This document shows positions 17,376 through 25,742 of a stretch of DNA of 64,000 bases, piece after piece. Position numbers and translations under genes: made by a program. How positions within the stretch are numbered: the stretch's first letter is position 1; every line of letters starts with the position of its first letter. The notes under the pieces were generated by a model. The model saw nothing but the letters and a program-made list of their open reading frames with translations, was not told where the DNA came from and searched no databases. Source of the stretch: Vulcanisaeta thermophila (GTDB lineage Archaea; Thermoproteota; Thermoprotei; Thermoproteales; Thermocladiaceae); the NCBI RefSeq assembly GCF_001748385.1, contig NZ_BCLI01000010.1, positions 1-64,000 on the forward strand, read 5' to 3'.

Positions 17376-18332
17376 TCACCTTTTTACGTAGAGCCAGCAT
17401 TTTACGTAGATGCCGGGCCTGGCCTCCACGACGGGTGGCTCCTCACGCCTACAAATATCCATTGCGAAGGGGCACCTCGGATGAAACCTACAACCAGGCG
17501 GCGGGTTAACTAGGCTTGGTACCTCGCCTGTGGGTGGCTCTATCTCCTTAATGCCTATCTTGGGCACGGAGCTCATTAGGGATTGTGTGTATGGGTGCAT
17601 GGGCTTCTTAAATACCTCATCAACATCCCCATACTCCACTATCTTACCTGCATACATAACCGCCACCCTATTGGATACGTAGTATGCTGTGGCTATGTTG
17701 TGGGTTATGTATAGGTACGTCATTTTCAACTCCTCCTTAAGCTCCATGAGCATATTCAAAACCTGGGCCTGTAATGAGGCGTCTAATGCTGAGGTTGGTT
17801 CGTCAAGAACCACGAACCTGGGCCTCTTAACAATGGCCCTTGCAATGGCAACCCTCTGCACCTGACCACCACTCAACTCCCTGGGCCTCTTATCACCATG
17901 CTCCCTGTAATTAAGCCCCACCATCTCCATGGCCTCCCTGACCTTATCCTCATCAAAGTGCCCAAGGGGTTCCGAAATTATCTCCTTAACAGTGAGCCTA
18001 GGGTTCAATGAACTGTATGGGTTTTGGAAGACCATGGCCACCTGCTGCCTCACCCAGGGTATTGTCTCCTCATTAACCTCCCTACCCATGAAGTAGTACT
18101 TACCAGCATCGGGCCTCTCCAGGGTAACCAACAACTTACCCAGTGTGGTCTTCCCAGAGCCACTCTCACCCACTAGGCCCAGGGTCTCGCCCTCCTCTAT
18201 CTCAAGGCTCACGTCATCCACAGCCCTAACCCATGCCGGCTTCTTACCAAAGAGCCTGTCCAGGAGCCCAATCTTATAGGCTAGGTAGTACTTCCTTAGG
18301 TTCTCAACCTTAATTATGGGCGCCATGCTCAC
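17376..18332 (-). CDS. Oligopeptide-type ABC transporter ATPase, DppF/OppF type (operon 1)
   Basis: This is the second ATPase of operon 1, 318 residues. Walker A GESGSGKT is at 55-62, LSGGQVQR at 153-160 and VLDEPTSALD at 175-184. The C-terminal oligo_HPY extension contains GCRFHPRCPFAMDIC and CWLY, whose cysteines are conserved in the subfamily. It energises import with the DppD subunit. The first base pairs overlap the end of DppD by 4 bp. Its last 41 codons are identical in DNA to the same part of the operon 2 homologue. Confidence 0.93.
   Translation of the reverse strand: MSMAPIIKVENLRKYYLAYKIGLLDRLFGKKPAWVRAVDDVSLEIEEGETLGLVGESGSGKTTLGKLLVTLERPDAGKYYFMGREVNEETIPWVRQQVAMVFQNPYSSLNPRLTVKEIISEPLGHFDEDKVREAMEMVGLNYREHGDKRPRELSGGQVQRVAIARAIVKRPRFVVLDEPTSALDASLQAQVLNMLMELKEELKMTYLYITHNIATAYYVSNRVAVMYAGKIVEYGDVDEVFKKPMHPYTQSLMSSVPKIGIKEIEPPTGEVPSLVNPPPGCRFHPRCPFAMDICRREEPPVVEARPGIYVKCWLYVKR
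17380..17504. repeat. 125-bp identity tract, copy 1
   Basis: This segment is identical base for base to 23708-23832. It covers the C-terminal oligo_HPY region of the DppF-type gene and stops one base short of the stop codon, after which the sequences diverge. The two genes are much less alike upstream, which points to gene conversion rather than whole-gene duplication. Confidence 0.95.
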
Positions 18333-19318
18333 TCACCCCCGTAGAGCCAGCACCTAACGATCCTATTATCAACCCTGGTCAACCTGGGCTCCTTAACCTT
18401 GCAGATATCCTTAACATAGGGACACCTCGGGTGGAACTTACAACCACTGGGTAGTTCTAGGAATGAGGGTGGGTTTCCGGGTATTGACTGTAGCTTCACC
18501 CTACCATTAACGAACTTCGACATGTCGGGCACACCCGCTATTAACCCCTGGGTGTATGGGTGCATGGGCTCCCTAATCACGGAATCCACGTCCCCATCCT
18601 CCATAATCCTGCCGGCGTAGAGAACCACTATCCTAGTGGATATAACATAGGCTAGGCTTATATCGTGGGTTATGAAGAGCACGGCGGATTCGAGTTCCTT
18701 ACTTAACTGCTTGAATAAGTTTATTACCTGTGCCTGTATTGTCACATCCAGTGCGGAGGTGGGTTCATCGGCTATTAGTATCTTGGGCCTTAGTATCAGG
18801 GCCATGGCCAAAACCACCCTCTGTATCTGCCCACCGGATAATTGGTGTGGGTACCTCATCATTATTATCTCTGGGTCTGGGAATCTAAGGTCCTTCAATG
18901 CCTGTAGGGACATCTCATAGGCCCTATCCTCACTGTACTTCTCACCATCCCTCAGCATCCTAATCCTGGCAGCCTCCATTAACTGGTACCCCACGGTCTT
19001 GACGGGGTTCAGGCTTGTGAACGGGTTTTGCAGGATCATAAACACCGTAGTCCCCCTATACCTCTCCATCTGTGCCTCGCTCAGCTTCATCAGGTCCACG
19101 CTGTCCTCCACAATAACCTTGCCCCTATACACCGCGTTCGGCGGTAGTACCCTGGCAATGGTCTGCCCCAGTGTGGACTTGCCAGAACCGCTCTCACCCA
19201 CAATACCCACTATCTCCCCCCTATCCACATCCAGGTTTACGTCCTCCAGTATGTTCAGCGTGCCCATGACTGTTTTATAACCAACGTAGAGATCTCTAAT
19301 GGAGAGTAGCATGCCCAT
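18329..19318 (-). CDS. Oligopeptide-type ABC transporter ATPase, DppD/OppD type (operon 1)
   Basis: This is the first ATPase of operon 1. It shows Walker A GESGSGKS, LSGGQIQR, IADEPTSALD and the C-terminal oligo_HPY region with GCKFHPRCPYVKDIC. An in-frame start at 19342 would give 337 residues but overlap the permease gene by 20 bp. I chose the ATG at 19318, five bases past the permease stop, which yields MGMLLSIRDL as a normal beginning. It pairs with the DppF-type ATPase downstream as the heterodimeric motor. Confidence 0.9.
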   Translation of the reverse strand: MGMLLSIRDLYVGYKTVMGTLNILEDVNLDVDRGEIVGIVGESGSGKSTLGQTIARVLPPNAVYRGKVIVEDSVDLMKLSEAQMERYRGTTVFMILQNPFTSLNPVKTVGYQLMEAARIRMLRDGEKYSEDRAYEMSLQALKDLRFPDPEIIMMRYPHQLSGGQIQRVVLAMALILRPKILIADEPTSALDVTIQAQVINLFKQLSKELESAVLFITHDISLAYVISTRIVVLYAGRIMEDGDVDSVIREPMHPYTQGLIAGVPDMSKFVNGRVKLQSIPGNPPSFLELPSGCKFHPRCPYVKDICKVKEPRLTRVDNRIVRCWLYGGE

Positions 19319-19322
19319 CACC

Positions 19323-20240
19323 TCAATACGCGGCCCTACCACCTATTATATCCTGCAACCTATCACCAAGTAGCACAAAGCCAAGGGCAATTATAAGTAT
19401 TGACACACTTGGGAAGACTGCCCACCACCAAGCACCGGGTAAGCCACTCAGCCCATCAGAGGCCATCTCACCAAGTATGGGAACCCCAGGTTGTAGACCC
19501 ACACCGATGAAGTTGAGTATTGATGCAGCCAGTATTACATTCCCGAAGTCCAGCATTGCGTAGGCTATTATTGGATCTACAGTGTTCAGGAATAGGTACT
19601 TAAAGAAAAGCCTAACCTTGGAAACCCCATATAACTGGGCAGCGGCTATGTAATCCATGGCCTTAACCCTCAGGGTCTCAGCCCTAAAGAGCCTCGCGTA
19701 TATGGGCCACCAAACAACAATGAATGAGTATATCATGCCCGTGAAACTGGCCTTGAGCAGTATGGATATCATAATGGCTAGGACTATGGCAGGCACCGCC
19801 AAAAACGCATCCGTAATTCTCATGAGAACCTCATCCCACCAACCACCCATGTAACCCGCCGTAATGCCCAGGAACGCGCCAATGAGAATTGCGGAGAGAA
19901 CAACCAGGAATGCTGGGTACGCTGCCGAGTAAGGTATTGAGTAAAGAATCCTAGACAGTATGTCCTGACCCTCGATGTTTGTACCAAAGAGGTAAGTGAG
20001 GCTTGGGGGATGCAGTGGTGGACCAAACTTAAACGGGTTGTGCGGTAGTAATACCCAACCCAGGGCTGGGTTATGGATATACGAACCTATCAATTGCAGA
20101 GAACCCTCTATTATCGACCACATCACGAAGGCACCCACTATTATAAGTCCCAGGAGGCCCGCGGGATCCTTAGCAATAAGCCTAATCCAATACCAAAGCG
20201 ATGCCCAAAAACCCCTTGCGACTTGCCTCTGCACCGTCAT
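19323..20240 (-). CDS. ABC transporter permease, DppC type (operon 1)
   Basis: A 305-residue inner-membrane permease with about six helices. The cytoplasmic EAA loop has DYIAAAQLYGVSKVRLFFKY near 195-214, where the ATPase docks. The PSLTYLFGTNIEGQDILSR segment before the core is typical of DppC/OppC. It has the usual short N-terminal region, unlike its homologue in operon 2. The start overlaps the DppB stop by 4 bp. Confidence 0.92.
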   Translation of the reverse strand: MTVQRQVARGFWASLWYWIRLIAKDPAGLLGLIIVGAFVMWSIIEGSLQLIGSYIHNPALGWVLLPHNPFKFGPPLHPPSLTYLFGTNIEGQDILSRILYSIPYSAAYPAFLVVLSAILIGAFLGITAGYMGGWWDEVLMRITDAFLAVPAIVLAIMISILLKASFTGMIYSFIVVWWPIYARLFRAETLRVKAMDYIAAAQLYGVSKVRLFFKYLFLNTVDPIIAYAMLDFGNVILAASILNFIGVGLQPGVPILGEMASDGLSGLPGAWWWAVFPSVSILIIALGFVLLGDRLQDIIGGRAAY

Positions 20241-21283
20241 GTTATCCTCACCCTTGGGTCGAGCACTCCATATAGTATATCCGCTATGAAGTTCGCTACA
20301 ACCACGGATAGACCCACGAAGAGTGTTATGTCATAAATCATCAACGGGTCCACGCTGGTCACCGCAGTGGTCACTAGGTAACCCATACCGTGGTATCTAT
20401 AAACATCCTCAGCAACGTAAGCCCCTGTCCATGAGAGAGCAAAGGTTAGGACCATCAACGTGACCAGGGGTATTAGGGCGTTCCTAAGACCAACCCTGTA
20501 AACAACAGTCCTCCTGGGAAGCCCCTTAGCATAGGCAAGCCTAACGAAATCACTATCCAGGACATCAAGCATGGTATTCCTAGCCATCCTGGTGTATATA
20601 CCGAAGCTGTAGAGCACCACAGACGCCGTGGGTAGGATCATGTGAATAATGTAGCTATTCACATAGGGCCAATCATGCTCTATAATCGCATCGATAAGGG
20701 GCCAACCAGTTATTGGCTTAGGCGGAGGGAGCAGTGGATTGACGTAACCACTGGCTGGTAAGTGGGTCCAGGGGCCAAGCCAGTAGACGAAGATTAGGAG
20801 TAAAAGTATGGCTATGAAGTAGGGTGGTGATGACCACGTGAATACGTAGAATCCCCTAATAACGTAGTCCAAAGCCCTATTCCTATTGGAGGCGGCTATG
20901 GCCCCAAGCACTGTACCAAGCAGCACGGTTATTATTACTGCGGGGATCATGAACGTGAGCGTTATGGGCAGGTAATACATTATCAACTGTGTCTCGGGCA
21001 CCTTATAAATGGGGTCCACACCCAAATTACCCGTAAACACATCCCTGAGGTAGTTAGCAAATTGAATGTAAAGTGGAGCATCTAAGTGGTACCTCTTAAC
21101 AATTGCCTCAAGTTGCTGCGTGGTTATATGCTGAGCACCACTAATGTAAAGCCTAGCCAGGGCGATGGGCGTCGGGTAAATCACATGGACTATCACAAAC
21201 ATTAGGAGGATAAGCAACACCAGCGTTATTATGGCATTAATAATTCTCCTTATGACAAATACCAAGAAGTCACGCCCAGCCAT
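20237..21283 (-). CDS. ABC transporter permease, DppB type (operon 1)
   Basis: A 348-residue permease. The first helix near residues 9-32 is followed by an extracytoplasmic region of about 70 residues and five more helices. The EAA loop is DFVRLAYAKGLPRRTVVYRVGLRNAL. The ending DPRVRI is the family's usual C-terminus (LDPRxR). A TATA-like box about 26 nt before the start indicates that the permease/ATPase genes can be transcribed apart from the binding protein gene upstream. Confidence 0.92.
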   Translation of the reverse strand: MAGRDFLVFVIRRIINAIITLVLLILLMFVIVHVIYPTPIALARLYISGAQHITTQQLEAIVKRYHLDAPLYIQFANYLRDVFTGNLGVDPIYKVPETQLIMYYLPITLTFMIPAVIITVLLGTVLGAIAASNRNRALDYVIRGFYVFTWSSPPYFIAILLLLIFVYWLGPWTHLPASGYVNPLLPPPKPITGWPLIDAIIEHDWPYVNSYIIHMILPTASVVLYSFGIYTRMARNTMLDVLDSDFVRLAYAKGLPRRTVVYRVGLRNALIPLVTLMVLTFALSWTGAYVAEDVYRYHGMGYLVTTAVTSVDPLMIYDITLFVGLSVVVANFIADILYGVLDPRVRIT

Positions 21284-21304
21284 TACGAAACCCCACCCAG
21301 GGAT

Positions 21305-21314
21305 GCTTAAAAAT
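21305..21314 (-). promoter_or_regulatory. Internal TATA box before DppB (operon 1)
   Basis: ATTTTTAAGC on the minus strand is centred about 26 nt before the start at 21283, inside the 112-bp gap after the binding protein gene. Confidence 0.45.
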
Positions 21315-21395
21315 CTTACCCACTAATACATAAACAATGTAATAATAAGTATTATTTTTAGATTTAAGTAGTTTTAAGTAGTAGTATTTACTTCG

Positions 21396-23495
21396 TCATG
21401 ATGATGAGGTCACGGGCGTTATTGTGACTGTTGATGTTCCGTTGGAGTACGTGGTTATGGTCACGTTAAGTGGCTGGTAGTACATGGTGTTGTAGTAGTA
21501 ATAGGACCATGTCCACACGACACCCTTCACGTACGGCTGCACAATCATGTAGTATTCAGGCCACGGCATCCATACATATGGTGCCTGGGCATAGGTTATG
21601 TTGTAAATCTTAGCCAGGTACTGAATCTGCTCAGTCTCGTTCGTTAAGAACGGGGCCTCGGCAGTGAGCTCATTAACCTCTGGGTTATTAAAGGCCGCCA
21701 TGTTACCGGAGATTCCAGTATTCACCACATTCAGTATCGAGTAAACTAACTGGAACAGTGGGTCAGGCCAGTCTGGGACCCAGCCCAGCATGACCAGGTT
21801 GGGTATGGAGCTAGCAGTGTACCACGTATCGGTCTCGGCGGTGGTTGCGTAAGCCACTGTCGTTGGTATACCCACCTGCTGTAGATCCTGAGAAATTATC
21901 TCAAGTTGCTCCTGCACTAATGGCGTCACTGGTGGTATTACATAGATGTCCAGGGTGGGTAAACGTTGACCATTCGGATTACCCAGTACTGTGCCATTGG
22001 GAAGCACTGTGTAGAAGTTACACTCCCAACCGGACTTGTTCAGGTACTCCTCGGCTAGGCTGGGGTTGTATGAGTAGAGTGGTAGGTTGTCTGGGTTATA
22101 GAGTGGTGCGTATGCTGGGTTTGATGGGCCTAGGTATAATTCGGCGAGTGTGGTGTTCAGCAGTGGTGAGTAATACGTGTACAGTATTGCTGTGTAGTTT
22201 ATGGCGTGCACAATGGCGAGCCTGAAGTCCGTGCAGTTGGTGGGCCATAACTGAGTGTTCATGGATATATAGAGTACACCGGCTGGTTGGTAGCCCTCTA
22301 GCAGTATTACCTGATTTGGCTTGAAGTACTGGTTATACTTATAACCACTCCATAACTGGCCAAGGAATGGTGGATCCACGTACGTGATCTGGGCCTCATT
22401 CTTATCGAAGAGCCCAACCCTATTTGTGTGGGACTCACTAATCTTTATGTCGATTATTGGTATGTGGGCTGGTTGGTCGAGGACTGGTAGACTGCCTGGT
22501 GGGTAGTTATTGCCCCAGTAGTTGGGGTTGGCCTTGAGTATTACCTCCGTGAACTCACCTGGTGTCCCCGTGACGCTCTCTATCTCATAGGGGCCAGTGC
22601 CGGGTAGACCATACTGGCATGCGTACGAATTCGGAGTATTGGGCTGGACGCCGCCATGCTCATCAATAAAGACTGGGGGCACCATGGCACCCCACCAAGC
22701 TGCTAGGTCTGTTAGGAAGAATCTATATGGTCTTAGTAGGTTGAACTGGACCTTGTATGGGCCTAAGACAACCACCGCCTGGTTCGGGTAGGTCATGAGC
22801 TTCTGAATAGTTGAGTTATGAACATCAAAGTTACTGAGGACGTAGGCTAATGCGTGGGCGCACAGTGTTGCATTGCTTATGTAGGCGTTATTGCCTGTGG
22901 CGTAGGCTAGGGCGTGGCATGCACCCCATGGGATGGCGTAGCCGGTGTTTATGAATTCAGACTCGTGGAATAATAACCTAACGTAGTTACTAATGCCCGG
23001 TCCTTGGCCCATTAATATGGTTCTGTAAATGCTGAACCAAACCACGGTTGCGTTGAATGGCTCACCATCCGTGAAGTAAACACCCTGCCTCAGGATGAAT
23101 GTGTAATTCTCGTAATTGGGGCTCACCGTCCAGTTAGTGGCTAGCATGGGCTCAACCTGGTAAACATTGCTTGGATTCCACGTGACTAACTCCTGATAAA
23201 CAACATTGAATATCTCAGTATCAACCGTGTAAAAGCCAGTGGCTGGGTCTAGACAGTCTGGTGAACCCACCACGGATATGTCAATGAGCTCATTGGGGTT
23301 GGGTGGACCCACGATTATGGACTTGGTGCTAACCATGGTCACTGTGGGCTTAGTAACAGTCACAGGCTTGGGGTGATAAGTCGCTGCGAAGTAGGCACCT
23401 ACAGCCACCACAACCACCACTACGACTATTATGCCTATCAACGCCGTTTTAGATATACCCACCCGCCTCGGTTTACCGGTCATAGCGAAAGGCAT
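21396..23495 (-). CDS. Extracellular solute-binding protein family 5 (operon 1)
   Basis: Binding protein for the operon 1 importer, 699 residues, SBP_bac_5 family. An N-terminal membrane segment (about 17-36, very Val-rich) has no lipobox cysteine and is followed by a Thr/Val/Pro-rich linker, so the protein is probably held by an uncleaved N-terminal anchor. The family region includes VYQELVTWNP, FTDGEPFNATVVWFS and GTGPYEIES. The start may instead be the ATG at 23483 (residue 5), closer to the expected distance from the TATA-like tract at 23498-23516. Peptide or sugar specificity cannot be told; archaeal members of this family include sugar binders. Confidence 0.92.
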   Translation of the reverse strand: MPFAMTGKPRRVGISKTALIGIIVVVVVVVAVGAYFAATYHPKPVTVTKPTVTMVSTKSIIVGPPNPNELIDISVVGSPDCLDPATGFYTVDTEIFNVVYQELVTWNPSNVYQVEPMLATNWTVSPNYENYTFILRQGVYFTDGEPFNATVVWFSIYRTILMGQGPGISNYVRLLFHESEFINTGYAIPWGACHALAYATGNNAYISNATLCAHALAYVLSNFDVHNSTIQKLMTYPNQAVVVLGPYKVQFNLLRPYRFFLTDLAAWWGAMVPPVFIDEHGGVQPNTPNSYACQYGLPGTGPYEIESVTGTPGEFTEVILKANPNYWGNNYPPGSLPVLDQPAHIPIIDIKISESHTNRVGLFDKNEAQITYVDPPFLGQLWSGYKYNQYFKPNQVILLEGYQPAGVLYISMNTQLWPTNCTDFRLAIVHAINYTAILYTYYSPLLNTTLAELYLGPSNPAYAPLYNPDNLPLYSYNPSLAEEYLNKSGWECNFYTVLPNGTVLGNPNGQRLPTLDIYVIPPVTPLVQEQLEIISQDLQQVGIPTTVAYATTAETDTWYTASSIPNLVMLGWVPDWPDPLFQLVYSILNVVNTGISGNMAAFNNPEVNELTAEAPFLTNETEQIQYLAKIYNITYAQAPYVWMPWPEYYMIVQPYVKGVVWTWSYYYYNTMYYQPLNVTITTYSNGTSTVTITPVTSSS

Positions 23496-23541
23496 TGTTT
23501 AAATTTATTTAAATTTTTCTCTCTATCGTTAACTCATTATT

Positions 23542-23578
23542 AGGCTATAGCCTATAAATGCCTAGTTATATAGCCTAT
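23542..23578. promoter_or_regulatory. Palindrome and direct repeat upstream of operon 1
   Basis: AGGCTATAGCCT at 23542-23553 is a perfect 12-bp palindrome. The half-site ATAGCCTAT occurs at 23547-23555 and again at 23570-23578, 23 bp apart, about two helical turns. The elements lie 30-65 bp upstream of the TATA-like tract of the operon 1 binding-protein gene, a fitting place for an operator. The remainder of the 208-bp gap shows nothing recognisable. Confidence 0.45.
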
Positions 23579-23703
23579 GAATCCTAAATTTAATAATTTA
23601 ATCAATAATAAAGGTGTTATTAAGGTAAGCAATTATGCCCTGGCTAAGGTGAGGCTGTGGAATTTAGTAGAATCACTATCCCGAGGAATTAAGAACGTTA
23701 TCT

Positions 23704-24720
23704 TTATCTTTTTACGTAGAGCCAGCATTTTACGTAGATGCCGGGCCTGGCCTCCACGACGGGTGGCTCCTCACGCCTACAAATATCCATTGCGAAGGGG
23801 CACCTCGGATGAAACCTACAACCAGGCGGCGGATTGACTAGGTTGGGTGGTTCTCCTGGGGCTACCTTCCTTTCCCTTAACCTATTGCTGGGGTCTGGAT
23901 CCGGTATTGCCTCAATGAGGGATTGAGTGTATGGGTGTAGTGGGTTTTTAATTACCTCCCTAAATGGCCCATACTCCACAAATTGCCCCGCATACATTAT
24001 TAGCATGCTATCGCTGAAGTATTTGGCAGTTGATATGTCATGTGTTATGTACATAAACGCCATCCTGTGCCTCTCCTGAATATTCTTTAGTATCGTTAAT
24101 ATCTCAACCCTTATTGATGCGTCAAGCATGGACACAGGCTCATCAGCCACTATAAAGTCTGGGTTCGTTATTACGGCCCTGGCAATGGCAACCCTCTGCC
24201 TTTGACCACCGCTGAGCATGTGTGGGTATTTGTTAATGAAATCCTCGGGTGGTGTTAACTTAACCTCCTCAAGGGCCTTGTACACCCTCTCCTCCCTCTC
24301 ATTGCGGTCAAACCCCTGTACAATCAATGGCTCCTCGAGAATAAACTTAACGCTATGGAATGGGTTTAAGCTTGAGTAGGGGTCCTGGAATATCATGCTA
24401 ACTCGCCTCCTGAAACCTATCTTCTTTAACTCACTCTCATCCATATTCGTTACATCCACACCGTCGAAGAGGATCCTGCCAGAGAAGGGCCTTAATAGCC
24501 TAATCAACGTCCTTCCCAGGGTTGTCTTCCCACTACCGGATTCGCCTACTACCGCCAGTGTCATTCCTCTATCAATGCTTAGACTAACATCATCAACAGC
24601 CTTGACGTACCTAGGCTTACCGAAGAGCCCAGGCCGAATCACATAGTAAGTCCTCAGTCTATGCGCGATCACTAAATGCTCCCTGCTAATCCATGGTGAA
24701 TCATTAAATTCCAGAGCCAT
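23704..24720 (-). CDS. Oligopeptide-type ABC transporter ATPase, DppF/OppF type (operon 2)
   Basis: A 338-residue ATPase with Walker A GESGSGKT (near 54-61), LSGGQRQR, VADEPVSMLD and the oligo_HPY C-terminus. Walker B is followed by VSMLD where most homologues have TSALD. Its last 41 codons are identical in DNA to the operon 1 gene. A TTTTTTTAAAAAGG box lies about 26 nt before the start, in the 35-bp gap after DppD, so it may also be transcribed separately. Confidence 0.92.
   Translation of the reverse strand: MALEFNDSPWISREHLVIAHRLRTYYVIRPGLFGKPRYVKAVDDVSLSIDRGMTLAVVGESGSGKTTLGRTLIRLLRPFSGRILFDGVDVTNMDESELKKIGFRRRVSMIFQDPYSSLNPFHSVKFILEEPLIVQGFDRNEREERVYKALEEVKLTPPEDFINKYPHMLSGGQRQRVAIARAVITNPDFIVADEPVSMLDASIRVEILTILKNIQERHRMAFMYITHDISTAKYFSDSMLIMYAGQFVEYGPFREVIKNPLHPYTQSLIEAIPDPDPSNRLRERKVAPGEPPNLVNPPPGCRFHPRCPFAMDICRREEPPVVEARPGIYVKCWLYVKR
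23708..23832. repeat. 125-bp identity tract, copy 2
   Basis: Identical to 17380-17504, about 6.3 kb away in the same orientation. It encodes the shared C-terminus including the HPRCPFAMDIC motif. Confidence 0.95.
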
Positions 24721-24746
24721 GCATTAATGCCAAGAAGTGCGCCTTT

Positions 24747-24760
24747 TTAAAAAAACTACC
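24747..24760 (-). promoter_or_regulatory. Internal TATA-like tract before DppF (operon 2)
   Basis: A T- and A-rich tract reading TTTTTTTAAAAAGG on the minus strand overlaps the DppD stop region and lies about 26-30 nt before the start at 24720. Confidence 0.35.
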
Positions 24761-25742
24761 TATATAGCCAGCAAGCTACGAGATGATCCCTAGTACCTTT
24801 TCCTGCAATCTTAAGGTAAATGGGTATTTCAGTATCGCAGAGGCCCTTTAAGTCATTCCTATCTTTATAAAACGGGCACCTTGGGTGGAATCTGCAGCCT
24901 GGTGGTGGGCTGATTAAGCTAGGTACTTCGCCTGGTATGAACGATAGTTTCTTATCAGTTCTTAACGTGGGGACACTGGCAATTAAACCCTGAGTGTATG
25001 GGTGTCTTGGGTCACCGTACACGTCCTCCGCACTCCCTATTTCAATGATCTTTCCCGCATACATTATGGCCACACTATCGGCTAGCTCGCTGGCTAGGGC
25101 TAGGTCGTGGGTTATGAATATGTATGAGAGCTTATACTCCCACTTAAGCTTCTTGAGTAGGTTCATTATGTTGGCTTGTGTCATTACATCCAGCGCCGAT
25201 GTTGGCTCATCAAGAATGACTATCCTTGGGTGTGCCATTATGGCCATGGCTATTATGACCCTCTGCTTCATACCACCACTTAATTGATGGGGATACCTAT
25301 TAACGATGTCCCTCGGGAGGCCTACGGACACGAGAGCGTCCATGGCCATCTTCAAAGCCTCATCCTTACCTAGGCCCTGAAGTAGTAATGGCTCTATCAT
25401 TTGATCGCCTATCCTGATTACGGGGTTAAGTGCGTTCATCGAGGCTTGGGGCACCATTGCTATTTTCCTCCACCTAACCTCCCTCCTAAACTCCTCCTCG
25501 GGCATGCTAAGTATATCCCTACCCTCCAGGATCACCTGCCCATCCACTAGCTTGACATTCCTCTCCCAAACCCTGACTAACAACTTCGCTAGGGTGGATT
25601 TACCACTACCTGACTCACCAACCACGGCCAGAGTCTCACCTTCGCCTAATTCAAAGGATACGTCATCCACAGCCCTAACAATACCCTTTGTGGTTGCGTA
25701 GTAAAGCCTTGCATTCTTAACCTCGAGCAGGGCCATAAGCAT
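24756..25742 (-). CDS. Oligopeptide-type ABC transporter ATPase, DppD/OppD type (operon 2)
   Basis: A roughly 328-residue ATPase with GESGSGKS near residue 36, LSGGMKQR, ILDEPTSALDV and a C-terminal GCRFHPRCPF followed by an 8-residue longer spacer before the next cysteine. The ATG at 25742 overlaps the permease TGA as TGATG; a GTG at 25745 is the alternative. It pairs with the downstream DppF-type ATPase. Confidence 0.92.
   Translation of the reverse strand: MLMALLEVKNARLYYATTKGIVRAVDDVSFELGEGETLAVVGESGSGKSTLAKLLVRVWERNVKLVDGQVILEGRDILSMPEEEFRREVRWRKIAMVPQASMNALNPVIRIGDQMIEPLLLQGLGKDEALKMAMDALVSVGLPRDIVNRYPHQLSGGMKQRVIIAMAIMAHPRIVILDEPTSALDVMTQANIMNLLKKLKWEYKLSYIFITHDLALASELADSVAIMYAGKIIEIGSAEDVYGDPRHPYTQGLIASVPTLRTDKKLSFIPGEVPSLISPPPGCRFHPRCPFYKDRNDLKGLCDTEIPIYLKIAGKGTRDHLVACWLYR

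Noticed and set aside
23577-23837. Plus-strand frame of 86 codons
   Set aside because: Most of it is antisense to the conserved C-terminus of the DppF-type gene, and its first part is the AT-rich intergenic region.
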